Shown here: in pieces, positions 47,321 to 56,504 of the stretch
How positions within the stretch are numbered: position 1 is the stretch's first letter
Layout: every line of letters starts with the position of its first letter
DNA from: Convivina praedatoris
Lineage (GTDB): Bacteria; Bacillota; Bacilli; Lactobacillales; Lactobacillaceae
DNA length: 64,000 bases
Direction: 5' to 3'
Assembly (NCBI RefSeq): GCF_933208495.1
Contig: NZ_CAKOET010000004.1
Coordinates: forward strand, 62,001-126,000
The notes under the pieces: generated by a model
What the model was told of the DNA's origin: nothing
The model's input: only the letters and a program-made list of their open reading frames with translations
Database searches by the model: none
Made by a program: the position numbers and the translations under genes

Positions 47321-49381
47321 TTAAAATAACTCAAGATTTTGATTCTCAGTGGACTTAGGAGCCGATTTCCCTTTAGCCTTACTGCCCTGCTTTTCTTGGA
47401 GAACTTGTTCAAAGAAGTTGCTGTCTTGCTGATTTCCTTGAACATTATCCAAAATCGAACCAGTATCGCCCATTGTAAATTGGACATTAGCTTCAATCCA
47501 TTGTCGGCGTGGATCAACTTTATCGCCCATCAGGGTCGTCACTCGTTTTTCAGCCAAAACTGCATCATCAATTTTAACCCGAATTAGCGTTCGTGATTGC
47601 GGATCCATGGTCGTTTCCCACAGCAGGGGCGCATTCATTTCCCCCAACCCCTTAAATCGGGTTAGCTCATAACTAGCTTGGTTTTTAGCAGTAATTTCAG
47701 CCAATTCATCATTGGTCCAAGCAAAAGCATCCGATATTTTTTTGGAACGATAACGGACACGATAAAGTGGTGGTAAGGCGATATAAACCTTGCCAGCTTC
47801 AACCAAGGGCCGCATATATTTGTAAAAGAAAGTCAATAACAGTGTTTGAATATGAGCACCATCGTCATCGGCATCAGTCATGATAATAACTTTATCAAAG
47901 GCCGCATCAGCGATTTTAAAGTCAGGCCCTACACCAGCACCAATGGCATAAATCAAGGTTGAAATTTCTTCGTTCTTTAAAATATCAAGTAATTTAGCTT
48001 TTTGGGTATTTAATACCTTCCCACGTAAAGGTAAAATGGCTTGGAATTTACGATCTCGGCCTTGTTTAGCTGAACCACCGGCAGAATCACCCTCCACTAG
48101 GAAAAGTTCATTTTTGTCAGAATTTTTTGACTGAGCCGGTGCTAACTTACCTGATAATAACTTTTCCCGAGCCCCTTTAGTTTTACCAGTTCGGCTCTCT
48201 TCTCGGGCTTTACGGGCGGCTTCACGAGCATCCCGAGCTCGTAGTGCTTTACGGACAATCTTTTGACCAAAGTCACCGTTTTCTAGTAAGAAACGGCTTA
48301 GTGTTTCATTAACAACACTATCAACGGCGCCACGGGCTTCCGGCGTTCCTAACTTATCTTTTGTCTGCCCTTCAAATTGCAAAAGTTGTTCTGGAATCCG
48401 TAATGAAATAACGGCCGATAACCCTTCACGGACATCGGTTCCTTCTAAGTTTTTATCCTTATCCTTTAACAAACTAACCCGACGAGCATAGTCGTTAAAA
48501 GCTTTGGTCCAGGCCGAGCGAAAGCCCACTTCATGACTACCACCATCCTGGGTCCGCACATTATTAACAAATGACAACAGGGTTTCTGAATAACCGTCAT
48601 TATATTGAGCCGCCACATCAACGATAATCTCATCGCTTTGGCCCTCAAAAGTCATAACTGGCCCCAGATTGGCCTTATCTTCGTTCAAAAAATCAACGAA
48701 GGACTCTAACCCGTGTTCATAGTGATAAACATCGGTTTTAATCGGCTCAACTCGTTCATCACTAAGGATAAACTTGACCCCGCTCATCAAAAAGGCCGCT
48801 TCCCGCAAACGTTCAGATAGGGTATCAAAATTAAAAATCGTCGTCGAAAAGACATTTGGATCAGGCTTGAAGGTTACAGTCGTACCAGTGGACGCCTTGC
48901 TAGGGCCTAAATCTTCTAGGGTGCCAATTGGTTGTCCCCCATTTTTAAACTTTTCCACCCAGCGATGACCTTCACGAATAATGTCAACACTAAGACTTTC
49001 TGACAGGGCATTAACAACTGAGGAACCAACCCCGTGCAAACCACCCGAAGTAGCATAGCCACCCTGACCGAATTTTCCACCGGCGTGTAAAACCGTTAAA
49101 ATTACTTCTGGGGTTGGCTTGCCAGAAGAGTGCATGCTAACGGGCATTCCCCGACCGAAATCTTGAACCGTGATGGCATTATTGGCATGAATGGTAACCC
49201 GAATTTCATCACCAAATCCTCCTAAAGCTTCATCGACAGCGTTATCAACAATTTCATAGACCAAGTGGTGCAAGCCACGACCATCGGTCGAACCGATATA
49301 CATACCCGGTCGTTTACGAACAGCTTCCAGCCCTTCTAAAATTTTGATTGAATCTGCATCATAGTGAACGTTTTTTGCCAC
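47321..49381 (-). CDS. parE: DNA topoisomerase IV subunit B
   Basis: 686 residues. GHKL ATPase (VYEIVDNAVDEALGG, GRGMPV, GGLHGVGSSVVNALS), transducer, and TOPRIM domain with EGDSAGGSAKQGRDR and MTDADDDGAHI. Position beside divergent plsY is typical of parE. Start is GTG at 49381 with GAGG upstream. A low-complexity, charged tail (KQGSKAKGKSAPKSTEN) ends the chain. Confidence 0.95.
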   Translation of the reverse strand: MAKNVHYDADSIKILEGLEAVRKRPGMYIGSTDGRGLHHLVYEIVDNAVDEALGGFGDEIRVTIHANNAITVQDFGRGMPVSMHSSGKPTPEVILTVLHAGGKFGQGGYATSGGLHGVGSSVVNALSESLSVDIIREGHRWVEKFKNGGQPIGTLEDLGPSKASTGTTVTFKPDPNVFSTTIFNFDTLSERLREAAFLMSGVKFILSDERVEPIKTDVYHYEHGLESFVDFLNEDKANLGPVMTFEGQSDEIIVDVAAQYNDGYSETLLSFVNNVRTQDGGSHEVGFRSAWTKAFNDYARRVSLLKDKDKNLEGTDVREGLSAVISLRIPEQLLQFEGQTKDKLGTPEARGAVDSVVNETLSRFLLENGDFGQKIVRKALRARDAREAARKAREESRTGKTKGAREKLLSGKLAPAQSKNSDKNELFLVEGDSAGGSAKQGRDRKFQAILPLRGKVLNTQKAKLLDILKNEEISTLIYAIGAGVGPDFKIADAAFDKVIIMTDADDDGAHIQTLLLTFFYKYMRPLVEAGKVYIALPPLYRVRYRSKKISDAFAWTNDELAEITAKNQASYELTRFKGLGEMNAPLLWETTMDPQSRTLIRVKIDDAVLAEKRVTTLMGDKVDPRRQWIEANVQFTMGDTGSILDNVQGNQQDSNFFEQVLQEKQGSKAKGKSAPKSTENQNLELF

Positions 49382-49469
49382 AGTACATTTCCTCTATTAT
49401 CTAATACAACTGAATTATTCTTCAAAAATTCCAGTGCCAAAACAACCATTAAAATTGGCAATCTATCTC

Positions 49470-49498
49470 ATCATAGAGTAAAAGATAAATCCTGACAA
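49470..49498 (-). promoter_or_regulatory. parE-parC promoter
   Basis: TTGTCA (49498-49493), 17-bp spacer, TATGAT (49475-49470), 88 nt before the parE start. Confidence 0.7.
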
Positions 49499-49539
49499 TA
49501 GTAAAATCCATCAAATCCTCTCATCCACCGGCTGCTCTA

Positions 49540-49548
49540 TGGTAAAAT
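49540..49548 (+). promoter_or_regulatory. Possible plsY promoter (extended -10)
   Basis: TGGTAAAAT, an extended -10 element 50 nt before plsY. No good -35 is seen. Confidence 0.4.
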
Positions 49549-49598
49549 AGTAGCTGTTAATTTTTCATTAAATCACCTTTTAATTAAATGAGGATATC

Positions 49599-50213
49599 AT
49601 GTTCGAAACTATTTTAATGTTTGTATTAGCCTATTTATTAGGTTCATTAGTACCAGGTTATTGGTTAGGGAAGTACGTTTATCATAAAGATATTCGTAAC
49701 GAAGGCTCGGGCAACATCGGTACCACTAACGCTTTTCGAATTTTAGGACCGGTACCAGGATCAATCGTCTTGCTGCTAGACATGTTTAAGGGGACCCTAG
49801 CTGGCCTCCTCCCCCTATTCTTTCACAGTTCGATTAATCCCATGTTAGTTGGTTTAGCAGCCATTTTGGGCCATACTTTTTCCATTTGGATTGGCTTTAA
49901 AGGAGGCAAAGCCGTAGCGACATCAGCTGGTGTCCTCCTAGCTTACAATCCGACTTTCTTTTTCATGGTCTGGGGCGTATTCTTATTGATTTTATCCTTA
50001 TCGTCGATGGTTTCAGTCGCCTCAATGATTGGATTTTCCTTTGCAACCATCATGTCCATCTTTTACTACCACGATCCGATTTTAGCAATTGTCGCGGTCG
50101 CACTAACTGCTTTTGTTTTCTACCGCCATCGTAATAATCTAAATCGAATTATTCATGGGCAAGAAAGTACCATTCCTTTTGGCTGGTACTATTACCGCCA
50201 TCATAAAAATTAG
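49599..50213 (+). CDS. plsY: Glycerol-3-phosphate acyltransferase PlsY
   Basis: 204 residues, five membrane helices. Conserved motifs: GSLVPGYWLGK, the RNEGSGNIGTTNAFRILG block near residue 34, and GFKGGKAVATSAGV near 104. It acylates glycerol 3-phosphate from acyl phosphate, the first step of phospholipid synthesis. GAGGATATC precedes the ATG. Divergent from parE, as in many Firmicutes. Confidence 0.96.
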   Translation: MFETILMFVLAYLLGSLVPGYWLGKYVYHKDIRNEGSGNIGTTNAFRILGPVPGSIVLLLDMFKGTLAGLLPLFFHSSINPMLVGLAAILGHTFSIWIGFKGGKAVATSAGVLLAYNPTFFFMVWGVFLLILSLSSMVSVASMIGFSFATIMSIFYYHDPILAIVAVALTAFVFYRHRNNLNRIIHGQESTIPFGWYYYRHHKN

Positions 50214-50219
50214 TCAAAT

Positions 50220-50255
50220 AAAACATGCCAGAATCATATGATTCTGGCATGTTTT
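50220..50255. terminator. Bidirectional terminator between plsY and dtd
   Basis: Perfect 36-bp palindrome AAAACATGCCAGAATCAT/ATGATTCTGGCATGTTTT, whose right end touches the dtd stop. Confidence 0.9.
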
Positions 50256-50700
50256 ATGGTGCCTTACTATCTAAACTAATGGTAACGGGTCCATCATTTA
50301 CTAAGCTAACTTGCATATCAGCGCCAAATTGTCCGGTTTCAACAGTTAATCCGGTCGCCATTAAGGCCTGATTGAATTCTTGATAACGTTGATTAGCTAA
50401 ATCAGGCGCAGCCGCTTGGGTAAAACTAGGTCGATTACCCTTTTTAGTATCAGCATATAAAGTAAACTGTGAAATTGATAGAATCGCTCCTTCAATATCT
50501 AAGATGCTACGGTTTAAACGTCCCTGATCATCAGCAAAAATGCGCATCCGCGTAATCTTACGAACTAAGTAATCAATATCTTCCCTTTGATCATCAGGGC
50601 CAACCCCAACTAACAACATTAATCCAGCGTCAATTTGACCAATAATTTCAGTATCAATCCTTACTGAAGCTTGGCTGACCCGCTGTAAAATAACCCGCAT
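50254..50700 (-). CDS. dtd: D-aminoacyl-tRNA deacylase
   Basis: 148 residues, the family's normal length, with the active-site motif [17 protein letters not shown] near residue 77 and the C-terminal NDGPVTI(S) in place of the usual GPVT motif. It removes D-amino acids mischarged on tRNA. Downstream of relA, as in many Firmicutes, with one membrane protein gene between. Confidence 0.96.
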   Translation of the reverse strand: MRVILQRVSQASVRIDTEIIGQIDAGLMLLVGVGPDDQREDIDYLVRKITRMRIFADDQGRLNRSILDIEGAILSISQFTLYADTKKGNRPSFTQAAAPDLANQRYQEFNQALMATGLTVETGQFGADMQVSLVNDGPVTISLDSKAP

Positions 50701-50703
50701 GGC

Positions 50704-51282
50704 TTACCTCCACTCAATAATTTGCTTAGTTGAAACCCGAATACGACTAATCGCATGTGGAATCAAACGGCGCATAAACAAGGCACCATGCACCGTGATC
50801 AATAAGGCATCCACCACATCAGCTTTAATGATATACAAAACTAAAAACATCAGAGCCGTTGGTGGTAACAAGGTTAAGACAAAGAGAACCCAGGCCCGTT
50901 CAAAAGGCCACTTTTGCAATTGTTTGGTCAAATCACTTACATCAACGGTTAATGGTATCAATTGTTTGGCATCATAGCCTTGCTTTTGACGGCCAAAAAT
51001 CCAAGCCAATATTGGTAACCCAGCGGTTAAAAATAGGATTAACCACCACAAGGCGGGATTATGGATAATGATACGGGGTAAAGTGACAAAATACTTTAAT
51101 AACCAATAGGGGGTAACCAAGACACCACTAATAATCAGCATCCACAATAGCCAACGTTCAGCCTGAGGTTCTGGTAAAACTTGGGGAGTAAAGTAGGACT
51201 TTTGCTGTTGACGATCAACGATTAAAGTGCCATTCTGGTCATTTTGCCGAATCGGCGCAATCGCCATTAAATAATCTTTCAA
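50704..51282 (-). CDS. Predicted three-helix membrane protein of unknown function
   Basis: 192 residues, not recognised. Membrane helices at about 43-65, 74-96 and 135-158, with short charged parts between and after (PFERAWVLF and RRLIPHAISRIRVSTKQ). Start is probably TTG at 51282, since GAGGAG lies 9 nt before it; the ATG at 51267 has no such site. It is squeezed between relA and dtd (3-21 nt gaps), so it is co-transcribed with them. Confidence 0.7.
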   Translation of the reverse strand: MKDYLMAIAPIRQNDQNGTLIVDRQQQKSYFTPQVLPEPQAERWLLWMLIISGVLVTPYWLLKYFVTLPRIIIHNPALWWLILFLTAGLPILAWIFGRQKQGYDAKQLIPLTVDVSDLTKQLQKWPFERAWVLFVLTLLPPTALMFLVLYIIKADVVDALLITVHGALFMRRLIPHAISRIRVSTKQIIEWR

Positions 51283-51303
51283 GAATCTGGTCTCCTCTAC
51301 ATT

Positions 51304-53541
51304 CTAGTGAAAGGTTCTCTCAACGGTACTAACGGCTGGTAAATTATGTAAATTGTCCATAATACCATGTAATTGTTCAACATTGCGGACCCCAATCGAT
51401 AAGGAAATCTGCATCATACCACTTTTTGTTACATGTCCATTAATGCTATTGACATACCGTGTACGACTATTTAAAACCCGAATAACGTCATTTAACACAC
51501 CGCCATTATTTTCGGCATGAACCGTCAAATCTGCAGCATAATTAGCTTTTTGTCCATTGGAGTCTTCCCACTGTACATCCACTAACCTCTGTCCTTGACC
51601 CTGTGCCTGACGAATATTGGGACAGTCTAGTCGGTGCACAGAAACCCCCCGTCCTTTGGTAATATAACCCTGCACAGCGTCCCCTGGAACAGGCGTACAA
51701 CAACGTCCTAAACGGATTAAGAGGTTATCAACACCAGCAATCACAATATCATTGGCCTTATTGGCTTCTTTATGAGAAAAACCAGTTTGATCAGCCGTAA
51801 TGGCGTGCCCTTCTTCTAAAATTTCACGTTGTAATTCTTGGGCAGCTTGATCAGCCTGTTGCTGACGCGCACTTTCAGTTAACTTTTTAACAACGCCCTG
51901 TCCAGCCATGTCTCCATAACCAACAGCGGCTAACATGTCATCGGCACTAGAAAAATGTAAGTCTAAAGCGGCTTGTTTTAATTGGTTTTCATCTAAGAAA
52001 TCAGCACTATTAAAATGTTCCTGCGTTAATTCCTGACTAATTACTTCCCGACCAGCTACAATGTTATCTTGTCGATTAAGTTGCTTGAAATACTGCTTAA
52101 TTTTATTACGGGCCCGTCGAGTTGATACCAAATCAAGCCAATCTCGACTTGGTTTAGCATTAGGACTAGTAATAATTTCGACAATATCACCGGTTTTAAT
52201 CTTGTAATCCAAAGGCACAATTCGACCATTTACTTTTGCCCCAGTCGTCTTTAAGCCGACATTTGAATGAATCGAAAAGGCCATATCAAGTGGACCAGCA
52301 CCCTGGGCTAGTTCATAGACATCCCCTTTAGGAGAAAAGGCATACACTCGATCGCCAAAAAGGTCACCCTGAACACCAGCCATAAAGTCTTGAGCATCCT
52401 GAGCGCTTTCTTGTAATTCCAAAATTCCCTGAATCATATTGAGGGCTTGCTGATTTTTATCGCTAACTTGAGCTTGCTTATCCGAACCATGATTTTGTTT
52501 GTAAGCCCAATGCGCAGCCACTCCAAATTCAGCAACTTCGTGCATTTTATGCGTCCGAATTTGGACCTCCATAGGTCGCCCACCTGGACCAATCACCGTC
52601 GTATGTAGACTTTGATAACCATTAGCCTTTGGCAACGCAATATAATCTTTAAATCTTCCTGGGATGGGTGTCCAACGGGAATGAATGGTCCCCAAAACAG
52701 CATAAGTATCCGGGATTGTGTCCGTTAAGACTCGGATAGCCGATAAGTCATAAATCTCACCGAATTCCTTATGTTTGTCAACTAATTTACGATAAATCGA
52801 ATAAATGTGTTTTGGCCGACCATACACATCAACGTTTTTCAAACCCAAACTATCAATGGCTGCATTGATTTCATCAACAGCAGTCTGAATATAAGCCAAT
52901 CGTTCATCACGTTTCATATCCATCAAGGAGGCAATATGATGATAGTCATCAGGATTCAAATAACTTAGCGAAAGATCCTCTAGCTCCCATTTGATTGTAC
53001 TAATTCCCAAACGATCAGCCAAAGGAGCATAAATATCAAGGGTTTCACGAGCAATCCGCTTTTGTTTATCCGGCCGCAAAGCATCCAAAGTGCGCATATT
53101 ATGCAACCGATCGGCCAATTTAACAATAATAACCCGGATATCTTTAGACATCGCCAAAAGAAGCTTACGATGATTTTCAGCCAGCCGTTCTTGGGAATTT
53201 TGGTATTTAATTTGACTGATTTTAGTGACACCATCGACAATTTGTGCCACTGCTGGGTCAAATTTATCGGCTACATCCGCCAGAGTTGCAGGAGTATCTT
53301 CAACTACATCATGTAAATAGCCGGCCGCTACCGTAGCTGTATCCATTCGTAGTTCAGCCAAAATGCCGGCTACTTGAATGGGATGTACAATATACGGTTC
53401 GCCGGAATTACGCCGTTGTTCTTGATGTAACTGAGCTGCCCACTGGTAGGCCTGGTTAACTTCTTGGGTGTCGGCTGGTGACATATAAGATGCCACCATC
53501 TCCATTACATCACTAGCGGTATAGTCTCGATACTTTGTCAT
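51304..53541 (-). CDS. relA: Bifunctional (p)ppGpp synthetase/hydrolase
   Basis: 745 residues, Rel/SpoT layout: HD hydrolase (YIVHPIQVAGILAELRMDTATVAAGYLHDVVEDT, in blocks; intact H and D), synthetase domain (KANGYQSLHTTVIGPGG near 305), TGS (VYAFSPKGDVYELAQGAGPLDMAF), and C-terminal zinc-finger-like and ACT domains. The intact HD site means it should both make and degrade the alarmone. Confidence 0.96.
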   Translation of the reverse strand: MTKYRDYTASDVMEMVASYMSPADTQEVNQAYQWAAQLHQEQRRNSGEPYIVHPIQVAGILAELRMDTATVAAGYLHDVVEDTPATLADVADKFDPAVAQIVDGVTKISQIKYQNSQERLAENHRKLLLAMSKDIRVIIVKLADRLHNMRTLDALRPDKQKRIARETLDIYAPLADRLGISTIKWELEDLSLSYLNPDDYHHIASLMDMKRDERLAYIQTAVDEINAAIDSLGLKNVDVYGRPKHIYSIYRKLVDKHKEFGEIYDLSAIRVLTDTIPDTYAVLGTIHSRWTPIPGRFKDYIALPKANGYQSLHTTVIGPGGRPMEVQIRTHKMHEVAEFGVAAHWAYKQNHGSDKQAQVSDKNQQALNMIQGILELQESAQDAQDFMAGVQGDLFGDRVYAFSPKGDVYELAQGAGPLDMAFSIHSNVGLKTTGAKVNGRIVPLDYKIKTGDIVEIITSPNAKPSRDWLDLVSTRRARNKIKQYFKQLNRQDNIVAGREVISQELTQEHFNSADFLDENQLKQAALDLHFSSADDMLAAVGYGDMAGQGVVKKLTESARQQQADQAAQELQREILEEGHAITADQTGFSHKEANKANDIVIAGVDNLLIRLGRCCTPVPGDAVQGYITKGRGVSVHRLDCPNIRQAQGQGQRLVDVQWEDSNGQKANYAADLTVHAENNGGVLNDVIRVLNSRTRYVNSINGHVTKSGMMQISLSIGVRNVEQLHGIMDNLHNLPAVSTVERTFH

Positions 53542-53628
53542 AAGTGCCCCTTAAATTCCGCTTCCTGCTAGTCAATGTGGTAATCATTCTCCCAAATGGG
53601 CCACCAAAAGCGAATTAATATCATTGCT

Positions 53629-53657
53629 ATTATATTAAAAATACCCCTTTTTCACAA
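53629..53657 (-). promoter_or_regulatory. relA promoter
   Basis: TTGTGA (53657-53652), 17-bp spacer, TATAAT (53634-53629), about 88 nt before relA. Confidence 0.75.
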
Positions 53658-53746
53658 GCGAACTCTAGCTATACAGTGCATAATTTATGAAATCGGTTTA
53701 GAATAGATATTTGAGTCTAAAAACAGATTAGAAAGGTACATATGAG

Positions 53747-54958
53747 ATGAATTGGTTAAGTAAAAAGGAGATTTGGGAACGTAATGTAATCGTTGTTTGG
53801 TTTGGTGTCTTCATGACTGGAATTGGCCTAAGTGAAATCATCCCTTTTTTATCATTATATGTTGACACCCTAGGTAACTTTTCTAAAAACGAATTAACAC
53901 TTTATTCTGGTATGGCATTTGCGGTAACTTTCTTAGTCACAGCCATAGTTTCGCCCTTATGGGGGAAACTAGCTGACCAAAAAGGCCGTAAACTAATGAT
54001 GCTACGCGCTGCTGCTGGCATGGGCTTAATTTTCTTCCTAATGGGATTTACAACTAATGTTTGGCAACTTATCATTCTACGAGCGATTCAAGGTGCTTTA
54101 GGTGGCTTTGTTTCCAATGCCAACGCCTTAATTGCCACCCAAACACCCAAGTCACAGGTGGGCCGTTCCTTAGGCATTGTGGTCACTGGTTTTACGGCTG
54201 GTACCCTACTGGGACCAATTGTTGGCGGTGCACTCGCCAGTGCTTTTTCTTATCAACTAACCTTTCACATCACTGGTTTCATCATGTTCTTGGTTTTCTT
54301 TTTAATTTTATTTTTAGTTCAGGAAAATCAGCGCCCTACCCAAGTCGACCAACAAAAGCCCCTCGAGAAAATTACCTGGGGGACCTTGCCGCATAAGCAT
54401 TTGTTGATTTCTCTATTTATTACCACCATGTTGGTTCAGGCTGTAAATATGTCCATTAATCCAATTGTCTCATTGTTCGTCCGTGAATTGGTTCACAACA
54501 GTCATAATGTCACCTTTCTAGCCGGGGTAGTAGCGGCCGCTCCCGGATTGGCAACTATCATCGCTGCACCTAGTTTTGGCCGTTTAGGAGACCGAATTGG
54601 TACCCGATTTTTAATTCAAATTGGCTTTGTTATTGCTGTTTTGGCCTTTATTCCAACGGCTTTTGTCACCAGTGTAACGATCTTAATCGTACTGCGATTT
54701 ATCGTGGGGATTAGTGATGCCACCTTATTACCAGCTATTCAAACCCTTCTTTCCAAAAACTCACCTCAAAATATGATTAGCCGAATTTTTAGTTATAATC
54801 AAAGTTTTCAAGCCATCGGCAGTGTAGCCGGTCCCATGTTGGGTGCTGTGATTGCTAATCTATATGATTATCGAGCAATTTTCTTAGTGAGTGCTGGCAT
54901 CATGATTATCAACGCCTTGCTCTTTTCTTGGAATACCCGCCGCCAAACAGCCAAATAA
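53747..54958 (+). CDS. MFS multidrug-type efflux transporter
   Basis: 403 residues, 12 membrane helices. MFS motif A appears as GKLADQKGRKLMM near residue 75, and motif C-like GFTAGTLLGPIVGGAL near 148; the second half repeats FGRLGDRIGTR near 280. These antiporter marks and the closeness to PmrA/TetA-type pumps suggest proton-driven drug export, but the substrate is unknown. Single-gene unit with its own terminator. Confidence 0.88.
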   Translation: MNWLSKKEIWERNVIVVWFGVFMTGIGLSEIIPFLSLYVDTLGNFSKNELTLYSGMAFAVTFLVTAIVSPLWGKLADQKGRKLMMLRAAAGMGLIFFLMGFTTNVWQLIILRAIQGALGGFVSNANALIATQTPKSQVGRSLGIVVTGFTAGTLLGPIVGGALASAFSYQLTFHITGFIMFLVFFLILFLVQENQRPTQVDQQKPLEKITWGTLPHKHLLISLFITTMLVQAVNMSINPIVSLFVRELVHNSHNVTFLAGVVAAAPGLATIIAAPSFGRLGDRIGTRFLIQIGFVIAVLAFIPTAFVTSVTILIVLRFIVGISDATLLPAIQTLLSKNSPQNMISRIFSYNQSFQAIGSVAGPMLGAVIANLYDYRAIFLVSAGIMIINALLFSWNTRRQTAK

Positions 54959-54997
54959 AAACGCCGAGTTGTCAATTGACCACTCAGCGTTTTTTTA
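54957..54997. terminator. Bidirectional terminator between the MFS gene and the GT2 gene
   Basis: ACGCCGAGT and ACTCAGCGT (one mismatch) close a loop that itself contains GTCAATTGAC; T-run of seven on the plus side, A-run on the other. Confidence 0.8.
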
Positions 54998-55000
54998 TGA

Positions 55001-56227
55001 TTAACGTTCCACATGTTCCCAGGAACTTTCTTGTTTGAAAATCTCATCTTGATGGAGCAAGCAACGAATCAAGGACAGATAATCAACCAAGGAAATGACT
55101 TCCAAGAATAAAAAGGCCATGGGGGCGGTCAAAAAGAAAATCATCCTCTCCTTTAAAGTTAATTTTTCAGCATTTAGTACTGCAAAAGAGGCATAGGCAC
55201 CATAAAGTAGTACCAAGGAAATATAGGTTGAAAAATCACCATACTGTACCAAACAAAATAAGGCTAAACAAATAAATCCTGGTTCTAGGAACATTAAAAA
55301 TTCTTCCAACCAAATCTTAGGTAATTTCCAAAAGGATAACGACAAACTATATTTGGGGTTAAGATTAAAAATCATAGCCCGATATTTAATGAGGGCCTTG
55401 AAGCGACCGTATTTCCAACGCAGACGTTGATTTAATAGTTCATGAAAAGTGTGAACGGCTGGTGTGTAGGCAATTACATCATTAGCATAGACAAATTTAT
55501 ATGTGGTATTGCCATAATAAGCCAGTAACTTCATGGTCAAATCAATGTCCTCGGTCACGGTATCACTGTCATATCCGCCAGCTTTCAGTAAGCAATCGCG
55601 TCGAAAACAGGAACCAATGCCCCCAATGATATATTCTATATTCAATGGTATTTCGGAATTTTTTAAATAATAACTAACAAAATACTCAACCCGTTGGACA
55701 TATTCAATAAAATGGGGAGCCTCTTTAATCCGTACATTAGCTGCTGCTGCCAAAACCCGCCGATCTTGAAAATAGCGATTCATCCTGGTTAATGCGTCCG
55801 CTGATAGGATTGAGTCAGCATCTAAAACCATAATTAATTCATACTGAGCATAATTAATCAAAGCATTATTTAAGGCAACCGACTTGCCACCATTAGTCTG
55901 ATCGGCAATCACTAAATTTGGATATTCTAATTGGACAGTCCGCAATCTATTCAACGTATCATCATGGGATCCATCATTAATCACAATTACTTCAAAATTA
56001 TCATAATCTAAGTTCAAAGCTGATAAAACGCTGTCTCGAATACTTTTTCCTTCATTGTAGGCGGGAATCAAAATACTAAAAGAATGATAGTATGCTGGCT
56101 TGGCAGTTCCCTTTTTCAATTTTAGCGTTTTTAACTCATATATATTAGCAAAAAAAATGCCAAGTAAAATTCTAAGGGCAGCATAAAGACCCAGTAGAAT
56201 AACACTAATAACCAGCCAATTAGACAT
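55001..56227 (-). CDS. Processive GT2 membrane glycosyltransferase (HAS/IcaA-like)
   Basis: 408 residues from the ATG at 56227. One N-terminal helix (2-28), cytoplasmic GT-A domain with INDGSHDD near 83-90, DADS at 136-139, GGIGSCFRR near 202, TED at 225-227 (catalytic base) and QRLRW at 267-271, then three or four C-terminal helices. The Q-x-x-R-W motif marks enzymes that add sugars and push the chain out, such as hyaluronan, PNAG or cellulose synthases. The start overlaps the micro-protein stop by 8 nt, so translation is coupled. The polymer made is unknown. Confidence 0.85.
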   Translation of the reverse strand: MSNWLVISVILLGLYAALRILLGIFFANIYELKTLKLKKGTAKPAYYHSFSILIPAYNEGKSIRDSVLSALNLDYDNFEVIVINDGSHDDTLNRLRTVQLEYPNLVIADQTNGGKSVALNNALINYAQYELIMVLDADSILSADALTRMNRYFQDRRVLAAAANVRIKEAPHFIEYVQRVEYFVSYYLKNSEIPLNIEYIIGGIGSCFRRDCLLKAGGYDSDTVTEDIDLTMKLLAYYGNTTYKFVYANDVIAYTPAVHTFHELLNQRLRWKYGRFKALIKYRAMIFNLNPKYSLSLSFWKLPKIWLEEFLMFLEPGFICLALFCLVQYGDFSTYISLVLLYGAYASFAVLNAEKLTLKERMIFFLTAPMAFLFLEVISLVDYLSLIRCLLHQDEIFKQESSWEHVER

Positions 56228-56396
56228 TCTTTTTATAAAAGAGGTACAAACTAGATAAAAGCGCCCCGACAAAGGCCAATCCAATAATGATAGAAAGACC
56301 AACCTGCCAATTGGAATTAACGCGTATACCCGTTTGTGGTAATAACGCGACCCCAACTGCACCTGAAACTACCACGGCCGATGCTTTTTGATACAT
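56220..56396 (-). CDS. 58-residue membrane micro-protein with an LPQTG motif
   Basis: Found by translating the spacer; too short for usual cutoffs. It begins MYQKASAVVVSGAVGV, then ALLPQTGIRV, a second hydrophobic helix (about 33-53) and the tail YKKNV. LPQTG followed by a helix and a basic end is the sortase sorting signal, but here LPQTG comes straight after an N-terminal hydrophobic stretch, leaving no surface domain. Two readings: a two-helix helper of the downstream synthase (like IcaD/PgaD in place), or the remnant C-terminus of a lost surface protein. Ribosome-binding site weak; two possible promoters lie upstream. Confidence 0.6.
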   Translation of the reverse strand: MYQKASAVVVSGAVGVALLPQTGIRVNSNWQVGLSIIIGLAFVGALLSSLYLFYKKNV

Positions 56397-56447
56397 AATA
56401 GCTACCCAACTTTCTCTTTTAAATAAATTATATCACATAAAAGTCCT

Positions 56448-56476
56448 ATCATAGCTTTAAAAACAGCATTTAGCAA
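56448..56476 (-). promoter_or_regulatory. Promoter for the micro-protein/GT2 pair
   Basis: TTGCTA (56476-56471), 17-bp spacer, TATGAT (56453-56448). A second extended -10, TGATATAAT, lies at 56435-56427 without a good -35. Confidence 0.6.
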
Positions 56477-56504
56477 AAATAATTGACAACAAATTACAAC
56501 TATA

